From assembly GCA_023159155.1 (NCBI GenBank), contig JAJNNX010000002.1:930001-994000 (forward strand): a stretch of DNA of 64,000 nucleotides, given 5' to 3'. A model generated the notes under the pieces. That model was given only the letters and a program-made list of their open reading frames with translations. It had not been told where the DNA came from and ran no database searches. Below are positions 23,684 to 37,274 of the stretch, in pieces; positions within the stretch are counted from its first letter, which is position 1, and every line of letters starts with the position of its first letter. Origin of the DNA: Ustulina deusta. Taxonomy: Eukaryota; Ascomycota; Sordariomycetes; Xylariales; Xylariaceae. The position numbers were made by a program, and so were the translations under genes.

Positions 23684-24422
23684 TTACACGACTCGCTTCA
23701 CCTCGAAGAAGCGACGTAACCACCAAACCTGGAAGAGAGACTCGCCAATGACAACCCCGATAACAAATAGATTCCACCATTTGACTCTGCTGTTCGTGCT
23801 TTCGGCCGTGTTTCGGTGGGTCCGCTCGCGTACAACGATATACGATTGTTCGTCTTTAACTTGGCCGATTAACTCGTTGAGAGTTTTAACTGCGTTCTCT
23901 TGTCAGATTACGGCTCAGATTAGAATATGACCTGGAAATATCTTCGTACTTTCGGCCTCTAAGGGATCTTGTGGAGCATCGGCTTCCGAGACGTAGACGA
24001 TACCATGAACATTAAATGACACCTCTTTGCTGTTCGCGCCCCAGTGCTCGTTGCCGAAGCAGTAGAGATATCGACCATCGTACTTGGCGGTGAATGAGTA
24101 GTCGCCGTTGGAGACGTCTTTTTGGAAGGTTTCGTATTCGCCCCGGGGATTCGTGATCTGAGGACATTCCACCCAGTCAGTCAACCATTGATCTGCCCAT
24201 CAACACGTGATTCATTGGCAACCATACCCAGAAGTCAATGTCGATATTGCCGGCACTCCCAAATTCCCTGTCGCCAACCTGGAAGGTGACGGTCATCACA
24301 TCGTCCTTGTGGAGCTCCTCGTGGAAGCATTCTCGGCCGTGGGCAGGAAGTTGTATGTTGTGACCTAGCACGGCTTGCAGGAGACCAGCAGCTGCTAATA
24401 ACGTGGCGGAAGAAAACAGCAT
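23684..24422 (-). CDS. EMP24: p24-family cargo receptor Emp24
   Basis: It is a type I membrane protein of COPII/COPI vesicles that helps sort cargo, including GPI-anchored proteins, between ER and Golgi. Exons 24422-24228, 24157-23950 and 23898-23684 join in frame to 205 residues, the usual p24 size. The N-terminus is a signal peptide (MLFSSATLLAAAGLLQAVLG). A GOLD domain follows (DIDFWITNPRGEYETFQKDV; DGRYLYCFGNEHW) with the paired cysteines of the family. After the second intron come the luminal coiled coil and the family signature VVRERTHRNTAESTNSRVKW, one transmembrane helix, and the tail RRFFEVKRVV with the di-Phe ER-export motif. Both introns are short (about 50-70 bases). The last exon was found only by reading the reverse strand beyond the open frame, so a single-exon model would truncate the protein. 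Confidence 0.92.
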
Positions 24423-26587
<2,165 letters not shown>

Positions 26588-27752
26588 AGGATATAAGCAT
26601 GACAGTATTCCGATCGCTCGACCCATTTTCTCCTCCTCATTTCTCAATGGATCGGTTGTAGCTCTCGGGTCATGTCCGGAGCAGGCACGATATAGTCATA
26701 AATCACGCATTTCGGTAACCTTTTTCTCTGGTGGTGGTGGTCCTACGAAGTGAACCTACCGCTCGTTCTCTGCATGGCCCATTCGATGGTCTAATACAGA
26801 AGTCTGAATTCGGAAAGAGCAAAGGAGTGGGTGTACTGGGACAGAACTTGTATGAATTGGTGTTACAGACAGCAAAAGAGATCGCCTGCGTTTATTCACG
26901 GCACAAACGGCGAGGTTTCTCGCAACTGGTCTAGTTTGGCGCGGGAGGTCCACGGCTGACTTGATCCCGCGATATCGATGTGTTCTCCCTGCGGTGCTCG
27001 CTCCAAATAAGACTTCTTTTCTAATTAGTATAGCAAGCTTCATGCGCCTTCGTGTTTCCTAACCCCTCGGTGGAGCCAAATCATGTAATGTATCCGATGC
27101 ATGGCTCCTGGAAATTCGTACCCCGAACAAGTCTCCAAGTCGTTGGCCTGGCCCTTGGAGCATCTAGGGGCCGGGAAGAGGACACCTATTCTTGTGCTAA
27201 TAGAGAACACGCCATCAAAAAAGTTTATGATAGCAGGCTAGATGGAAATGTTAAATCTCCTGCTTCTTTTGGGTTAATGATCTGCAATGGCAAAGGCTGC
27301 CTGGAATGTGGCTGAAGATGGTGTAAGTCGATAAAGGAAGGGGAACTGCGTAAATTTAAGTTTGCGTATTGGTCGATTCCCTTGGCCTTATCTGCCGTGC
27401 GTGCCGGCGCCTACCTGTGCACGTTCTAACCACCATCAGGCATCGGCTAACAACCTTTGCCTAGGTAATGGCGGTCAACCGGCTAGCTTCCCAGCCACAT
27501 TGTCTACAGCAGACGCCGTTAGAGAGAATGACGCTGTGTATGCCCCGCCTATGCCGTGATCGGCCGACAATCGCCGACTCGTGCTCACAACTGGGCAGGC
27601 TACCTGGGTAGTCTAGCTGCCCCGTCCCGGTTCCTCGCGATTTCCACAGCTCGGGATTTCTTATCTGCTTGGGTATACTGGCCTTGGCCCAGCCGAGAGA
27701 ATCGTGGCAATTCAGTTGGGTTATTGAGGGTGCAGTTGCCAATTGGTTCACA
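26588..27752. other. Intergenic region between ARF1 and GCV1
   Basis: This 1.17-kb region holds the ARF1 3' UTR and the GCV1 promoter. Short open frames are present, none recognisable. Nothing else is seen. Confidence 0.55.
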
Positions 27753-29186
27753 ATGAAGTTCCCTCGAGTCGTATCCGCGGCCGCGAAAAGCACCCGGGCT
27801 CTCGCCAGTTCGAGGAATGCGAACTCAGCCTTGGTGCGAGCTTTCTCGTCGCGAGCCGCCACCAGGACGAGCACCCAAGGGTGTCCGACAGCAACGACGA
27901 AGCCGCAGCAGCCCCGGCCAACATGTCTTCACCCTCGAACCCATCACCGAAGCCTCACACCGCAAAGCCGTAGAACATATGCGTCTGCCTCATCCGACGC
28001 ACCCCTCAACAAGACCGCCCTCTATGACCTCCACCTCGCCCACGGCGCTAAGATGGTGCCATTCGGCGGCTTCGAGATGCCCGTGCAATACACCGGGCTG
28101 GGCGTCAGCGCCTCCCACCACTTCACCCGAGAGAAGGCATCGCTCTTCGACGTCGGCCACATGGTTCAGCATCGGTTCGAGGGTCCAGGCGTGGCGGCAT
28201 TTCTACAACGCATCACGCCAGGGAGCCTGGAGGCCCTACCGGCGCACCAGAGCACGCTATCAGCGCTGCTGTGGCCAGGGACAGGCGGCATCGTCGACGA
28301 CACCATTATCACACGCCTTGGGCCCGAAGTCTTCTACGTTGTGACCAATGCGGCGTGTCGGGAAAAGGACCTTGCATATCTCAAAGAGCAGCTCGCGGCC
28401 TGGGACGGTGCCGAGGTTCGCCACCAAGTCCTCGATGGATGGGGCCTAATTGCCCTCCAAGGCCCGCTCTCCGAGGAATTGCTCACGCAGATCCTAGAGG
28501 ACCCGGCCGAGACGAATCTACGCGAGCTGTACTTCGGCCAGAGCCGCTTCGCAAAGGTCAAAGGCGCCGCGAGTCCGGTGCTCGTCAGCCGCGGTGGATA
28601 CACAGGCGAGGACGGCTTCGAGATCTCCATATCGGCCGCCGACACCGTATCCGTGACTGAGACGCTGCTGCAGACCGCGGGACCCGAGAAGCTGCAGTTC
28701 GCTGGCCTCGGGGCGCGAGACAGTCTACGCCTGGAGGCGGGCATGTGTCTGTACGGCCACGACCTCGACGACACGACGACGCCCGTCGAGGGCGCGCTAG
28801 CCTGGATCGTGGGCAAAGACCGCCGCACCCCCGCGTCCGACGCGGACAAGTTCCACGGCGCAGACGTCGTCCTCGCGCAGCTGACGCCCAAGAGCAAGGG
28901 CGGGAGCGGCGTCGCGCGGAGACGCGTCGGGCTCACGATCGAGGGCGCACCGGCGCGCGAAGGCGCCGAGATCGTGGACGGCAACAACGAGAAGATCGGC
29001 GTCGTCACCAGCGGATGTCCTAGCCCGACCCTTGGGAAGAACATCGCTATGGGCTACGTCAAGGACGGCCTGCATAAAGCCGGCACCGAGGTCCAGGTCC
29101 TCGTACGCGGACGCCCGCGCAAGGCCGTCGTTACCAAGATGCCCTTTGTCCCGGCTAAGTATTGGAAGGGGACTGCTCCTGCTTAG
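27753..29186 (+). CDS. GCV1: Aminomethyltransferase, glycine cleavage T protein
   Basis: The T protein releases ammonia from the aminomethyl group carried by the H protein and passes the one-carbon unit to tetrahydrofolate, inside mitochondria. The intronless frame gives 477 residues. The first ~80 are an Arg/Ser/Thr-rich targeting region ending RRTYASAS, much longer than usual. The mature enzyme starts near NKTALYDLHLAHGAKMVPF and shows GGIVDDTIITRLGP, VSRGGYTGEDGFEISI, RDSLRLEAGMCLYGHDLD and the C-terminal barrel with VTSGCPSPTLGKNIAMGYV. The chosen ATG is the first in this open frame. The coding region is strongly GC-rich, which creates long antisense open frames that I regard as spurious. 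Confidence 0.94.
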   Translation: MKFPRVVSAAAKSTRALASSRNANSALVRAFSSRAATRTSTQGCPTATTKPQQPRPTCLHPRTHHRSLTPQSRRTYASASSDAPLNKTALYDLHLAHGAKMVPFGGFEMPVQYTGLGVSASHHFTREKASLFDVGHMVQHRFEGPGVAAFLQRITPGSLEALPAHQSTLSALLWPGTGGIVDDTIITRLGPEVFYVVTNAACREKDLAYLKEQLAAWDGAEVRHQVLDGWGLIALQGPLSEELLTQILEDPAETNLRELYFGQSRFAKVKGAASPVLVSRGGYTGEDGFEISISAADTVSVTETLLQTAGPEKLQFAGLGARDSLRLEAGMCLYGHDLDDTTTPVEGALAWIVGKDRRTPASDADKFHGADVVLAQLTPKSKGGSGVARRRVGLTIEGAPAREGAEIVDGNNEKIGVVTSGCPSPTLGKNIAMGYVKDGLHKAGTEVQVLVRGRPRKAVVTKMPFVPAKYWKGTAPA

Positions 29187-29956
29187 GTTTACCTAGCTAG
29201 CTCGATTCTACCTACCTAGGAACCCCGAGCTTCTAGGAGAGAGAAAAGGAGAATGTGTATGGTATGGTATGGTATTGTATACATTCACTCCGGGTTTCAA
29301 AAAGGGAGAAAACTACTTCACATGCAGTAGTCGTAGCCATAATAAGTACGGTGCGAGCGTTCTATTTATGTGGCTCCCCCCCCCTTTATTTCGCGCTGGC
29401 TTTAACGACGGGTATTGCTTTGACCAGCCTCGAGGGGCAACAGTCCGAGTTTTTTTCAACATTACGGTGTCGTGGTTTAACGGGGACGAGAAACGGGGAA
29501 AGAAAGAAGGAAGGAAAGAAGGAAAGAATCGGATTAGATACCCTCAACGAAGATCTAGATGGTGAATATATACTTGACTTTAAAACCTCACTAGGAGCTT
29601 TGCTTCTGTCTCTCTTTCTCTCTCTCTCTCTCTCTCCCCCTCATCTCTGCTTTTTTGCATCATCGGCCACGGTATCAATACTGTGAAAAAGGAGTTGAAT
29701 TCATGTGAAAAATCTTGTTTATTTATTTGTATTTTTAATTAATTTATTTATTTTCCTGTTATGATAAAACCTAATTCGCATTCTGGTATCCGACATCGCT
29801 TGCTAAAGACAAATAATGAGTTGTTGTTGTGTGTAGATATTTGTTTAATTTTCTTTCGTCGTCGTCAATCCCACATCACTTTTCCCAACCCCTTTGTCCC
29901 CCCCCCACCCCACCCCCCCCCCCCGCCCAACCATACTCCTTTTTTTTTGGGTCTTA
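29187..29956. other. Tail-to-tail spacer with simple repeats (GCV1 / luciferase-domain gene)
   Basis: It contains a TATGG repeat (about 29258-29275), an A/G-rich tract (about 29490-29530), a CT microsatellite (about 29608-29640), an AT-rich run (29715-29760), and long C tracts at 29898-29927 just past the stop of the minus-strand gene. No gene is seen. Confidence 0.65.
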
Positions 29957-30859
29957 TTAGACCTCTCCAAGTAGATCTATACGGATCTCCTTGGCGATAA
30001 CCCACCAGCCGGCGGCCTCGATGATCTGGCAAGTCACCTTGAGCTCGTCCCTCGTCCGCGGGGCGTAGACCATGGTGAACTGGCGCGGGACGGGCATCTT
30101 GAAGAGGAAGCAGCGACTGGTGAGGGGGTGTCGCTGGCCCCAGCCCTTCTCGATGACCTCCTTGGCGTCGTCCGGGTGCAGGTTCAGATGCAGCGAGTGG
30201 TCCGAGTTGTGGACGTGGCAGATCTCGCCCTGGCAGGTGTTGTTGACGGGGTAGCGCGAGAACAGGCCGAGGCCGTGCTTCTCGAAACACGAGGTCCCGA
30301 TGCCCATCTCCTCGGTGTGGGCGCGGCCGTGGTTCTCCAGGATGCGGCGGAGCGCGAGGTAGCATTCCCTCGACCCGAACTGGTTCACCTGGCGCTGCGG
30401 GGCGATGCCGACGACGCGAGGCCGCGGCCCGCACCGGTAGGGCAGCGGCTTCCGGGCCAGGATGCCGCTCGCCGGCTGCGCCGCCTGGTCCGGGGGGAGC
30501 GGGTCGAAGGGGTCGCGGAGCGCCCAGAGCTTCAGCCAATTGATGCGGACGTAGCCCACGAAGGTCGAGGGCGTGCCGCCCGGGCCGAGCTTGATGAAGT
30601 TTTGGTAGTCGTTGTGGACGAAGAGGATGACGGTGGCGAGGCCGATCAACACGGCCACCGTGGCCGGCTGCAGGAATTGGATGGCGAAGATGAGGGAGGC
30701 GGAGAGGATGAAGATCGTAGGCCCATCGAGCGTGACGGTGAGCGAGTCCTGTTTTATGGTCACACTGAAGTATGGGGGAGCCTTGTTCTCAGTGGGAAGG
30801 GACTCGGTAACTAGAGACTGGGTGCTCAGCAGGTCCGCCTGGGTTAGAGACGTCGCCAT
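29957..30859 (-). CDS. Membrane-anchored luciferase-domain protein (fungal, function unknown)
   Basis: A single exon of 300 residues. A hydrophobic region near residues 48-84 (FILSASLIFAIQFLQPA and TVAVLIGLATVILFV) forms one or two membrane segments. The C-terminal part resembles the fungal 'luciferase domain' family (Pfam Luciferase / DUF5519-like), with HNSDHSLHLNLHPDDAKEVI, KGWGQRHPLTSR and PRQFTMVYAPRTRDELKV. The name comes from weak similarity to a part of dinoflagellate luciferase and does not imply light production. Function is unknown. The start ATG has good context and no upstream in-frame ATG was found. The family call rests on remembered motifs and needs a profile search. Confidence 0.75.
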   Translation of the reverse strand: MATSLTQADLLSTQSLVTESLPTENKAPPYFSVTIKQDSLTVTLDGPTIFILSASLIFAIQFLQPATVAVLIGLATVILFVHNDYQNFIKLGPGGTPSTFVGYVRINWLKLWALRDPFDPLPPDQAAQPASGILARKPLPYRCGPRPRVVGIAPQRQVNQFGSRECYLALRRILENHGRAHTEEMGIGTSCFEKHGLGLFSRYPVNNTCQGEICHVHNSDHSLHLNLHPDDAKEVIEKGWGQRHPLTSRCFLFKMPVPRQFTMVYAPRTRDELKVTCQIIEAAGWWVIAKEIRIDLLGEV

Positions 30860-33805
30860 AGTGGTTGGTGGTGGCTTTTTCTGATATGGGAAGATTTGAG
30901 TGATTGGTAAGGGAGAGGTTACGAATACTAGAAGCGATATGGGCGGGCTGTCACGAGTTCGAGTAGTACTTGGGCAGACATGAGATGGCTATCTTAGGCA
31001 GGGAAAAAAGACGTCGAAAGGGGGGGGCGGGAATAGATAAAAATAAAATAAAAAGGAGGATGTCAGTGAGCCTTAGAAGCCGGCTAATCACGCTGTAAGT
31101 AGGTCCGGTACCTTGCATACAGGTAGAAAAGTGCGAGTGGTGTGTTGTCTGAAATGGCCCCTTTTATGTCAGTAGAGTTTTTTCCCGGGCCCTTCCCAGC
31201 ACAGGCTTCTCCTGCACGAGGTCAAGTGACGATGATCGCACATGTTGGCCGGGCCAGGTTGGGATTACCTGCTAGTGAGCGATGACCGGCTCTGTGATGT
31301 CAAGCCAAGCGTGATTGGGCCGATTCCTACGCCAATGATGTTTTCATGACAACTACCCAAGCAACGATCACCGATAGACTCGGCGACGGTATCGGGACCA
31401 CCGTTAGCCAACGAGCCCCGTGCCGTCCATAGCATGCCCCAAACCGGCTGGAACACACTCAGCTGCTGCTGCGCCTTCGAGTCAGTTGCAGTGGGTTTGC
31501 TTGCTGTTTACCTAACTCCCTCGTCGGTGGCAATGAACAACACCACGGCCCATGAATCGTGTTTGCAACGCCGAGTTGATAAACCGCGAGCGCAACAAAA
31601 GCACAGATTGGGTAACACTTGTTAGACGTGCTGATAGTATCCGGGCCACATTTCGGCGGAACAGCAGCGGTTGGCAGTATTTGTGGTTCGGCTGCAATCG
31701 TCTTGGCCCGTTGTTCGGAGTGCCTCGTTCAGGGTCTGGGCAGTCATACGACGTAATCTAGGCCAGAGGCGCCTTGAGCCGGCTGCGCTATCTGAGTGGC
31801 CGTTGGGTCGTCCGGATCCAATCCTCGGCGGTCCACGATGCGGTGACAGCGAAGCTAAGGCATGGCCCTGCAGCCAGCCTCTCCGGGTGTCGGTACTAAC
31901 TGGGGAGAGTGGATTGGGAGGACCCAAACAGAGGGAGGTCTACTGCAGCGTGCAGTTGGGGGAAGACATCCGTCATTCCGTGGGACAGGAGAGACGTCGG
32001 TCGACCTCGAACTCCGTAAGCGGCAGCAACGGTCCTTGCATCGTGTAAAATGGGAATGGGATGTATGGATGGAGGTACAACTAGGTTAGGTCGCGTGCGC
32101 TGTCAGTCTTTTGTTCGGGGCTTCCCCCCTCCCTTCCCCTCGATGGACCAGGTATGGATGGCTCGTACTTCTGCCACATCTTATACATTCACGTAGATAG
32201 TAAATAGTGCCACCTACCGGCCCGGCCAGCCTCTTGAGGTGTTCAGCGGACAGATATAAAGGAGAAGGTTCGAATCCTATCAGCGCTGGAATGCGTCGGT
32301 TGCTCTCTTTTTCTGTATGAACAAAATTAGAGGTTATCATTACTGCCTCGGTATACCTCATGTACTTATGATGCATGCATCGAGCGGCTCACACTGATGA
32401 TTTTAACGGCTAAGGTACCTAAGGCAGGCATTCCTGATCTTAAGCTCCGAACTCAAACACCTATCGATACTAGTCTCCAGTAGATAGATAGTACCTACAA
32501 ATGCTTGCCATTACGGACCGACGATCTTTATTTAATATTATTGCCCTCTTGATAACATAGACCCTAGGTACCTCGGCACACTCTCGATTCTACTATATAT
32601 CCATATGAAGCGAGTTATCATCAAGGAAACCCGTTGAATTGGGATTAGGGATGCACACTATTCCTGGCACTACCAAAGAAGTACGGTAGCTCAATGAACT
32701 TATCTATTCAGACCACTACACATGTACCGATATACCTAGCGGGCTGGCTAGTGTACGATGCCACTAGTAATATAGGAAATTAATATCCATTAGGTACGCA
32801 TAAGTCTTTTCTCCTTTTTCCTAACGTTGTTGGACCGAATACTCTAAACCAATGCTGTTATAGTAGGCCAGGGAGTATCGGTCTAAGTTGGTCAATCGCT
32901 CGCGGTAAGTAGGTATTTCAACGGGAGCGGTCCACCCGTAGTCTAGTGTGGGTGCTTCCGCAAGGCCCTGGGCGGATACAACCCATTTCCTACTTTTCTA
33001 CCTGCCGAATATCCTGACGATTGATGCTTTGCACCGATGTGCACCGTCTTTCTATGCCAATAAATTGAGAGAGGTATCTAGATAGGGACATTGCACTATT
33101 TACCTATCAAGTTCTGGTCAGGAGTCTATCTTATCTCACAGTGGATGAGAGGATTGAGGATCCGACACTTCAGCTCTAGTCAGATCTAGCGAGTCCAGAT
33201 CGGGCTAGAGGGGTGGATGCCGTTATACGCGTTTCGGTTACAAGCCGTGCTGGTTGCTCGTGGCAATGGCTGCAAGCCGGGTTGGCGAGCTGTGAGTGGC
33301 TGGATTCGGGTGGTTGTTGATTAAGTGGATAGGGTAGCACCCCTCCCCTCCCAATGATGAAAGATGCTTGTTTGTAGCGTCGTATAGTACCTTTGTAGTA
33401 TTGATTTTCCCATTTTGGCCCCGGCCAAACTTGTTTTGTATTCCCATCTGTCTTCGCATTTTAGACCACTTCAGGCCTTGCCATTCACTTTTGCATATTT
33501 GCGTGCCTGTGATTTTTCAATTTGAAGCATCTTCTCGTTTGAGCGCATCGCATTTCCACGCCACTCTTGCAGGTCTCGTATTCGCCTCGCTGTTATCGCA
33601 TTATCGTCGTCATTCTCGTCGTCATTTTCGTCGCCCCCCTGCCTCTCTCCTATTCGACCCCAGAGAACAAGACGACAAAGCGACGATAGAGGACGGTGTA
33701 CACTAGTCAAAGCGGTTGGTCCTCCCCAGGTTTTCCCATGACGATTCTATCCATGCCACTCGTTTCCTAACACTGCTGTGCAATAGCTCCCCGCGGTGCC
33801 CCGTC
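30860..33805. other. Long intergenic region upstream of the DUF3405 gene
   Basis: No gene is recognised in 2.9 kb. It holds the promoter of the luciferase-domain gene (with a G-rich tract at 31021-31030), scattered TAGGTACCTA-type motifs (32409-32425, 32567-32580), and from about 33360 to 33700 a long leader before the DUF3405 gene. A GGTTCGAATCC match near 32270 looks like a tRNA B box but no tRNA can be folded around it. Confidence 0.5.
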
Positions 33806-36391
33806 ATGGCCGGCCGCGTGCCCTGGAATATCGGAGGCCGTTCCCGTTATGGTCGCCACTCCAAGCTTCCCGTCTACGAAAAACCTCGCACGCCAAGTAG
33901 AGAGCGCCTCAGTAATGACTCTTACGACGATTCCGACTATGACGAATATTCTAGTACGTCGTCGCCGGAAACAAACAACTCGCACCATACCTCCACCACA
34001 TCCTCTCTCGCCGTCCCGATCCTGTCCAAGCGACGCCTTCCGGTCCCACGGGGACGGGCACGGCCGTACTTCTATCGGCTGCCGAATAAAGTGATTAGAT
34101 ATCTCTGCTTCGGCCTCGTTTCCTTCATTCTCCTGTTGATATTGACACTAGCTCGCGCGAGCCATAATGAAAATAAGGCATATGCCGAAGGCAAGATAGC
34201 GAAAAAGCCACCCGCCCCCCATGTGTGGGAATCCTATCCCTATCTCACAAGATACTATGGTGGGATAAGGAATTTGGTTCCAGCGGCCCAGAATAAACCG
34301 GAATATCCCCGTGCTGAGGATGAGGTACCCCTAGACAAGCCAGGGTTCGTCCAAGGTACTCGGAATCCTGAACATGCCGAGTCTCAGAGACGCGGCGTGC
34401 CTCCGAGCAAAGAGTTTATCGCACACCCTCAAAGTGTCTTCAAAACTACACCCGAAAAGATTAATGAATGCTTTTTGGACATTGAGAAGAATGTTCGGGT
34501 GCCTCCAATTCGCTACTACGATGGGGTCCCGAATGGCTTTCCAGATGCTGTGCTGGGCTCTCACGAGCTTTTTGGTTTCCCTGAGGATGTCTGTTTTGAG
34601 CGCTACGGCAAATATGGTCCCTATGGTCTTGGGTACTCTGCCAGATCTGGTGGTCTCGGTACTGGAGAGCACGGTGATAGGGAAGGTTTTGAGTCTACTT
34701 GGGAGAAGGTCCCACGAGTAGATTGGAAATCGATGAACTGGGCCGAGATTCAACGACGATGCTATCAAACAAATGCTGCTCGGTACAAGCCTCTGCCACC
34801 AAGACAGCCCATGCCACACGGCTTCTTTATCGATGAAGGCAATGCTAGCAAGGGCCTTAGTGCTCGTGACACTGCACCTGACGAACCCTCACAGCCCGGA
34901 ACTGAAAATATTGAAACAGAAAAACATGCGGATCCAATTACAAATGACAGACCTCAGGGAGCCAAGGACAATGTTCTCCCTAGGACAGCTGTCGTCATCC
35001 GATGCTGGGACGAGTTTCTATGGAGGGAGGAGGATGTCATGAACCTACGTTCCCTAGTAACCGAACTAGTGTTAGCCTCAGGCGGTCGCTATGATGTTCA
35101 TCTACTCGTCCAGGTCAAGAACGATGCAGCTCATCCAATTTGGGCCGATTCGGATACTTATCACCGTAGAATTGAGGAAGCCATCCCCGCCGAGTTCCGT
35201 GGTATGGTTACACTGTGGACAGAAACCCAAATGCTGGCTCTTTACCAGGGTATATATGACCTCTGGGCTCGGGGGCCAGAGCTACCTGTCCATGGTGTAT
35301 ACCGTGGGTTGCAAATGGCTATGCAATATTTTGCCTACCAGCATCCGGAGTATGATTATTACTGGCAATGGGAAATGGACATCCGTTATACCGGCCACTA
35401 CTACGACTTGCTCTCGAAAATCGAGAGATGGGCAAAGGAGCAGCCAAGAAAGGGACTCTGGGAGCGAAATGCTCGGTTTTATCTGCCATCTGTACACGGG
35501 TCATGGGAGGACTTTAAACAGATGGCGAGGGTACAGACCGAAATGGGAGTCAAAGGGGTCGACAATATATGGGATGGTGTACCAGGCGCTGAAAAGGAGC
35601 ACAACCCGGACCGCGGCGACAAGCCCATCTGGGGCCCAGAGCGACCCAAGGACCCGAAAGATTGGCTTGACGCCGACAATGATCCCACCCCGCCAACTTC
35701 CTACGAAAAAGACAAGTATGTATGGGGAGTGGGTGATGAAGCGGATTATATCACCTTCAACCCAATGTTTGATCCCGAACACACCACTTGGGGTCTTGCG
35801 GACGACATCACTGGCTACAATGAAGGCGACAATAACGGGAAGCCGCCGCGACGCGTCCACATCATCACGGCCTCACGCATGTCCCGTCGTCTCCTACTGA
35901 CCATGCACAAGGAAACTGCTTTCTTGAAGCACCATGCCTTCCCCGAGATGTGGCCAGGAACCGTTGCCTTGCACCATGGCTTCAAGGCTGTGTTTGTACC
36001 ACATCCCCTATACATCGACCGCGAGTGGCCGACCGAGACCTTGGCGCAGACTCTCAACAACGGTAAGAACGGCGCTAGCGGCGGTTCTCGTAGTTCAGTC
36101 TTTGGCGACCGCGAACATAATCTGGAAGGATTGACTTGGTTCTACCGCTCCGCATTCTCTCCAAATCTATATAATAGATGGCTCGGTCTCTCAGCCAATA
36201 ACGTGGGCGGTGAGGAATTCGAGCTCATCGTCGATGAGAGCAAGAATGGGTCCAGCATCGAAGAGATGCGCGGTGGCGAGGGCCGCATGTGTCTACCACC
36301 TATGCTGATCCACCCCGTCAAGGACATCGAGCTTCCCGTCGAAGAAAAGCTGCCTGAGGTTAAGATTCCGGAATCTGACCCGGCGGCCTAG
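33806..36391 (+). CDS. DUF3405 family membrane protein
   Basis: A single exon of 861 residues. The N-terminus is basic and Ser-rich, followed by a single transmembrane helix near residues 99-117 (LCFGLVSFILLLILTLARA). This is a type II topology, as expected for a Golgi or ER luminal enzyme. The large luminal part shows the DUF3405 features: VVIRCWDEFLWREEDVMNLR, RYDVHLLVQVKNDA, and EYDYYWQWEMDIRYTGHYYD, whose layout recalls a nucleotide-sugar glycosyltransferase with an acidic metal site. The catalytic role of the family is not established. The open frame extends upstream without an ATG, so ATG 33806 (MAGRVPWNIGG) is the start. Confidence 0.87.
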   Translation: MAGRVPWNIGGRSRYGRHSKLPVYEKPRTPSRERLSNDSYDDSDYDEYSSTSSPETNNSHHTSTTSSLAVPILSKRRLPVPRGRARPYFYRLPNKVIRYLCFGLVSFILLLILTLARASHNENKAYAEGKIAKKPPAPHVWESYPYLTRYYGGIRNLVPAAQNKPEYPRAEDEVPLDKPGFVQGTRNPEHAESQRRGVPPSKEFIAHPQSVFKTTPEKINECFLDIEKNVRVPPIRYYDGVPNGFPDAVLGSHELFGFPEDVCFERYGKYGPYGLGYSARSGGLGTGEHGDREGFESTWEKVPRVDWKSMNWAEIQRRCYQTNAARYKPLPPRQPMPHGFFIDEGNASKGLSARDTAPDEPSQPGTENIETEKHADPITNDRPQGAKDNVLPRTAVVIRCWDEFLWREEDVMNLRSLVTELVLASGGRYDVHLLVQVKNDAAHPIWADSDTYHRRIEEAIPAEFRGMVTLWTETQMLALYQGIYDLWARGPELPVHGVYRGLQMAMQYFAYQHPEYDYYWQWEMDIRYTGHYYDLLSKIERWAKEQPRKGLWERNARFYLPSVHGSWEDFKQMARVQTEMGVKGVDNIWDGVPGAEKEHNPDRGDKPIWGPERPKDPKDWLDADNDPTPPTSYEKDKYVWGVGDEADYITFNPMFDPEHTTWGLADDITGYNEGDNNGKPPRRVHIITASRMSRRLLLTMHKETAFLKHHAFPEMWPGTVALHHGFKAVFVPHPLYIDREWPTETLAQTLNNGKNGASGGSRSSVFGDREHNLEGLTWFYRSAFSPNLYNRWLGLSANNVGGEEFELIVDESKNGSSIEEMRGGEGRMCLPPMLIHPVKDIELPVEEKLPEVKIPESDPAA

Positions 36392-37274
36392 CAGAGTCGA
36401 CGAACATCAAGATACTGCTTTTTATTGCATAGCATAATGATCCGTAGCGGTCGGTCATCTCTGCCATCGGATATATATATGAACGTCAGGCACACGAGGC
36501 GTTGGCTGGAATAATTAGGCGCTCGGTATACCTTGTCCCATATTTTTCAACATTAATTATGTTGCGTGGAATTGTTAGCTTGTAATGACAGACGGGAAAG
36601 GGGGAGGGTCAGGGGTTATGATTCTGGATATCTGTAGAACGTACATATAGACAAACATAGGTCTTGTGTATGTAGGTACGTGCGAAGGTCAATGGTGCTT
36701 TTGGCTTTATTGAATATGTATATACATATCACCGTGGTCAGTGACTACGACTTCTTGTACAAATAACGATAGCGCGTTACTTCTAAAGCTTTATCACTTG
36801 TAGAAGTGGTACAAATACTCTAAGCAGCCTGTCAAACGTGACGAATATGGTCGATTTCATGTCAGAGTTTTACTTCATTCTCGTATTATTGATCTGAGCT
36901 TGCGTTGAAGCCCTTCCTATCTACCTGATAGGAGGGTCTGAGTCTAGCATCGCACCAGTGGTAGCAGGTCGGGACGTAGAAACTGGGAGTGTGGTGGTGC
37001 TGTCCCGCAGCTTCTCTCATCTAGCATTTAAGAATGTATACATGACCGGCTTGACCTGCCCTAAGCTGAATGCCGTTCACTGGCTGTGTATCCCGGTACT
37101 CCAAAAGATGACACGAAAAATGAATGTATCTTTCAGCACATCTCAACTTGAGCGAAATCGAAGCTGCGAAGCCCAGTGCGGGGCCGTTGGGGCGGGGGTA
37201 TCGTAGTAATGGATGGCAATGGTGGTGGTACATCTTCCGCATCGCGTCTCCCTTCCTTCATTTCTCCGTCTTCT
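36392..37274. other. Tail-to-tail spacer between DUF3405 and CUS2
   Basis: This 883-base convergent region shows no gene. Both 3' UTRs are expected here. Confidence 0.6.

Noticed and set aside
28334..29044. A 236-codon open frame antisense to GCV1
   Set aside because: It is the mirror of a GC-rich conserved gene, has no recognisable domain and is explained by codon bias on the other strand.
30128..30814. A 228-codon + strand open frame over the luciferase-domain gene
   Set aside because: Low-complexity Glu/Val/Arg composition and complete overlap with a recognised minus-strand gene mark it as a shadow frame.
32262..32292. GGTTCGAATCC, resembling a tRNA B box
   Set aside because: The T-arm stem does not pair and no acceptor stem, D arm or A box could be placed around it.
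35091..35900. A 269-codon open frame inside the DUF3405 gene
   Set aside because: It lies in another frame of a clearly coding sequence and shows no family motifs.
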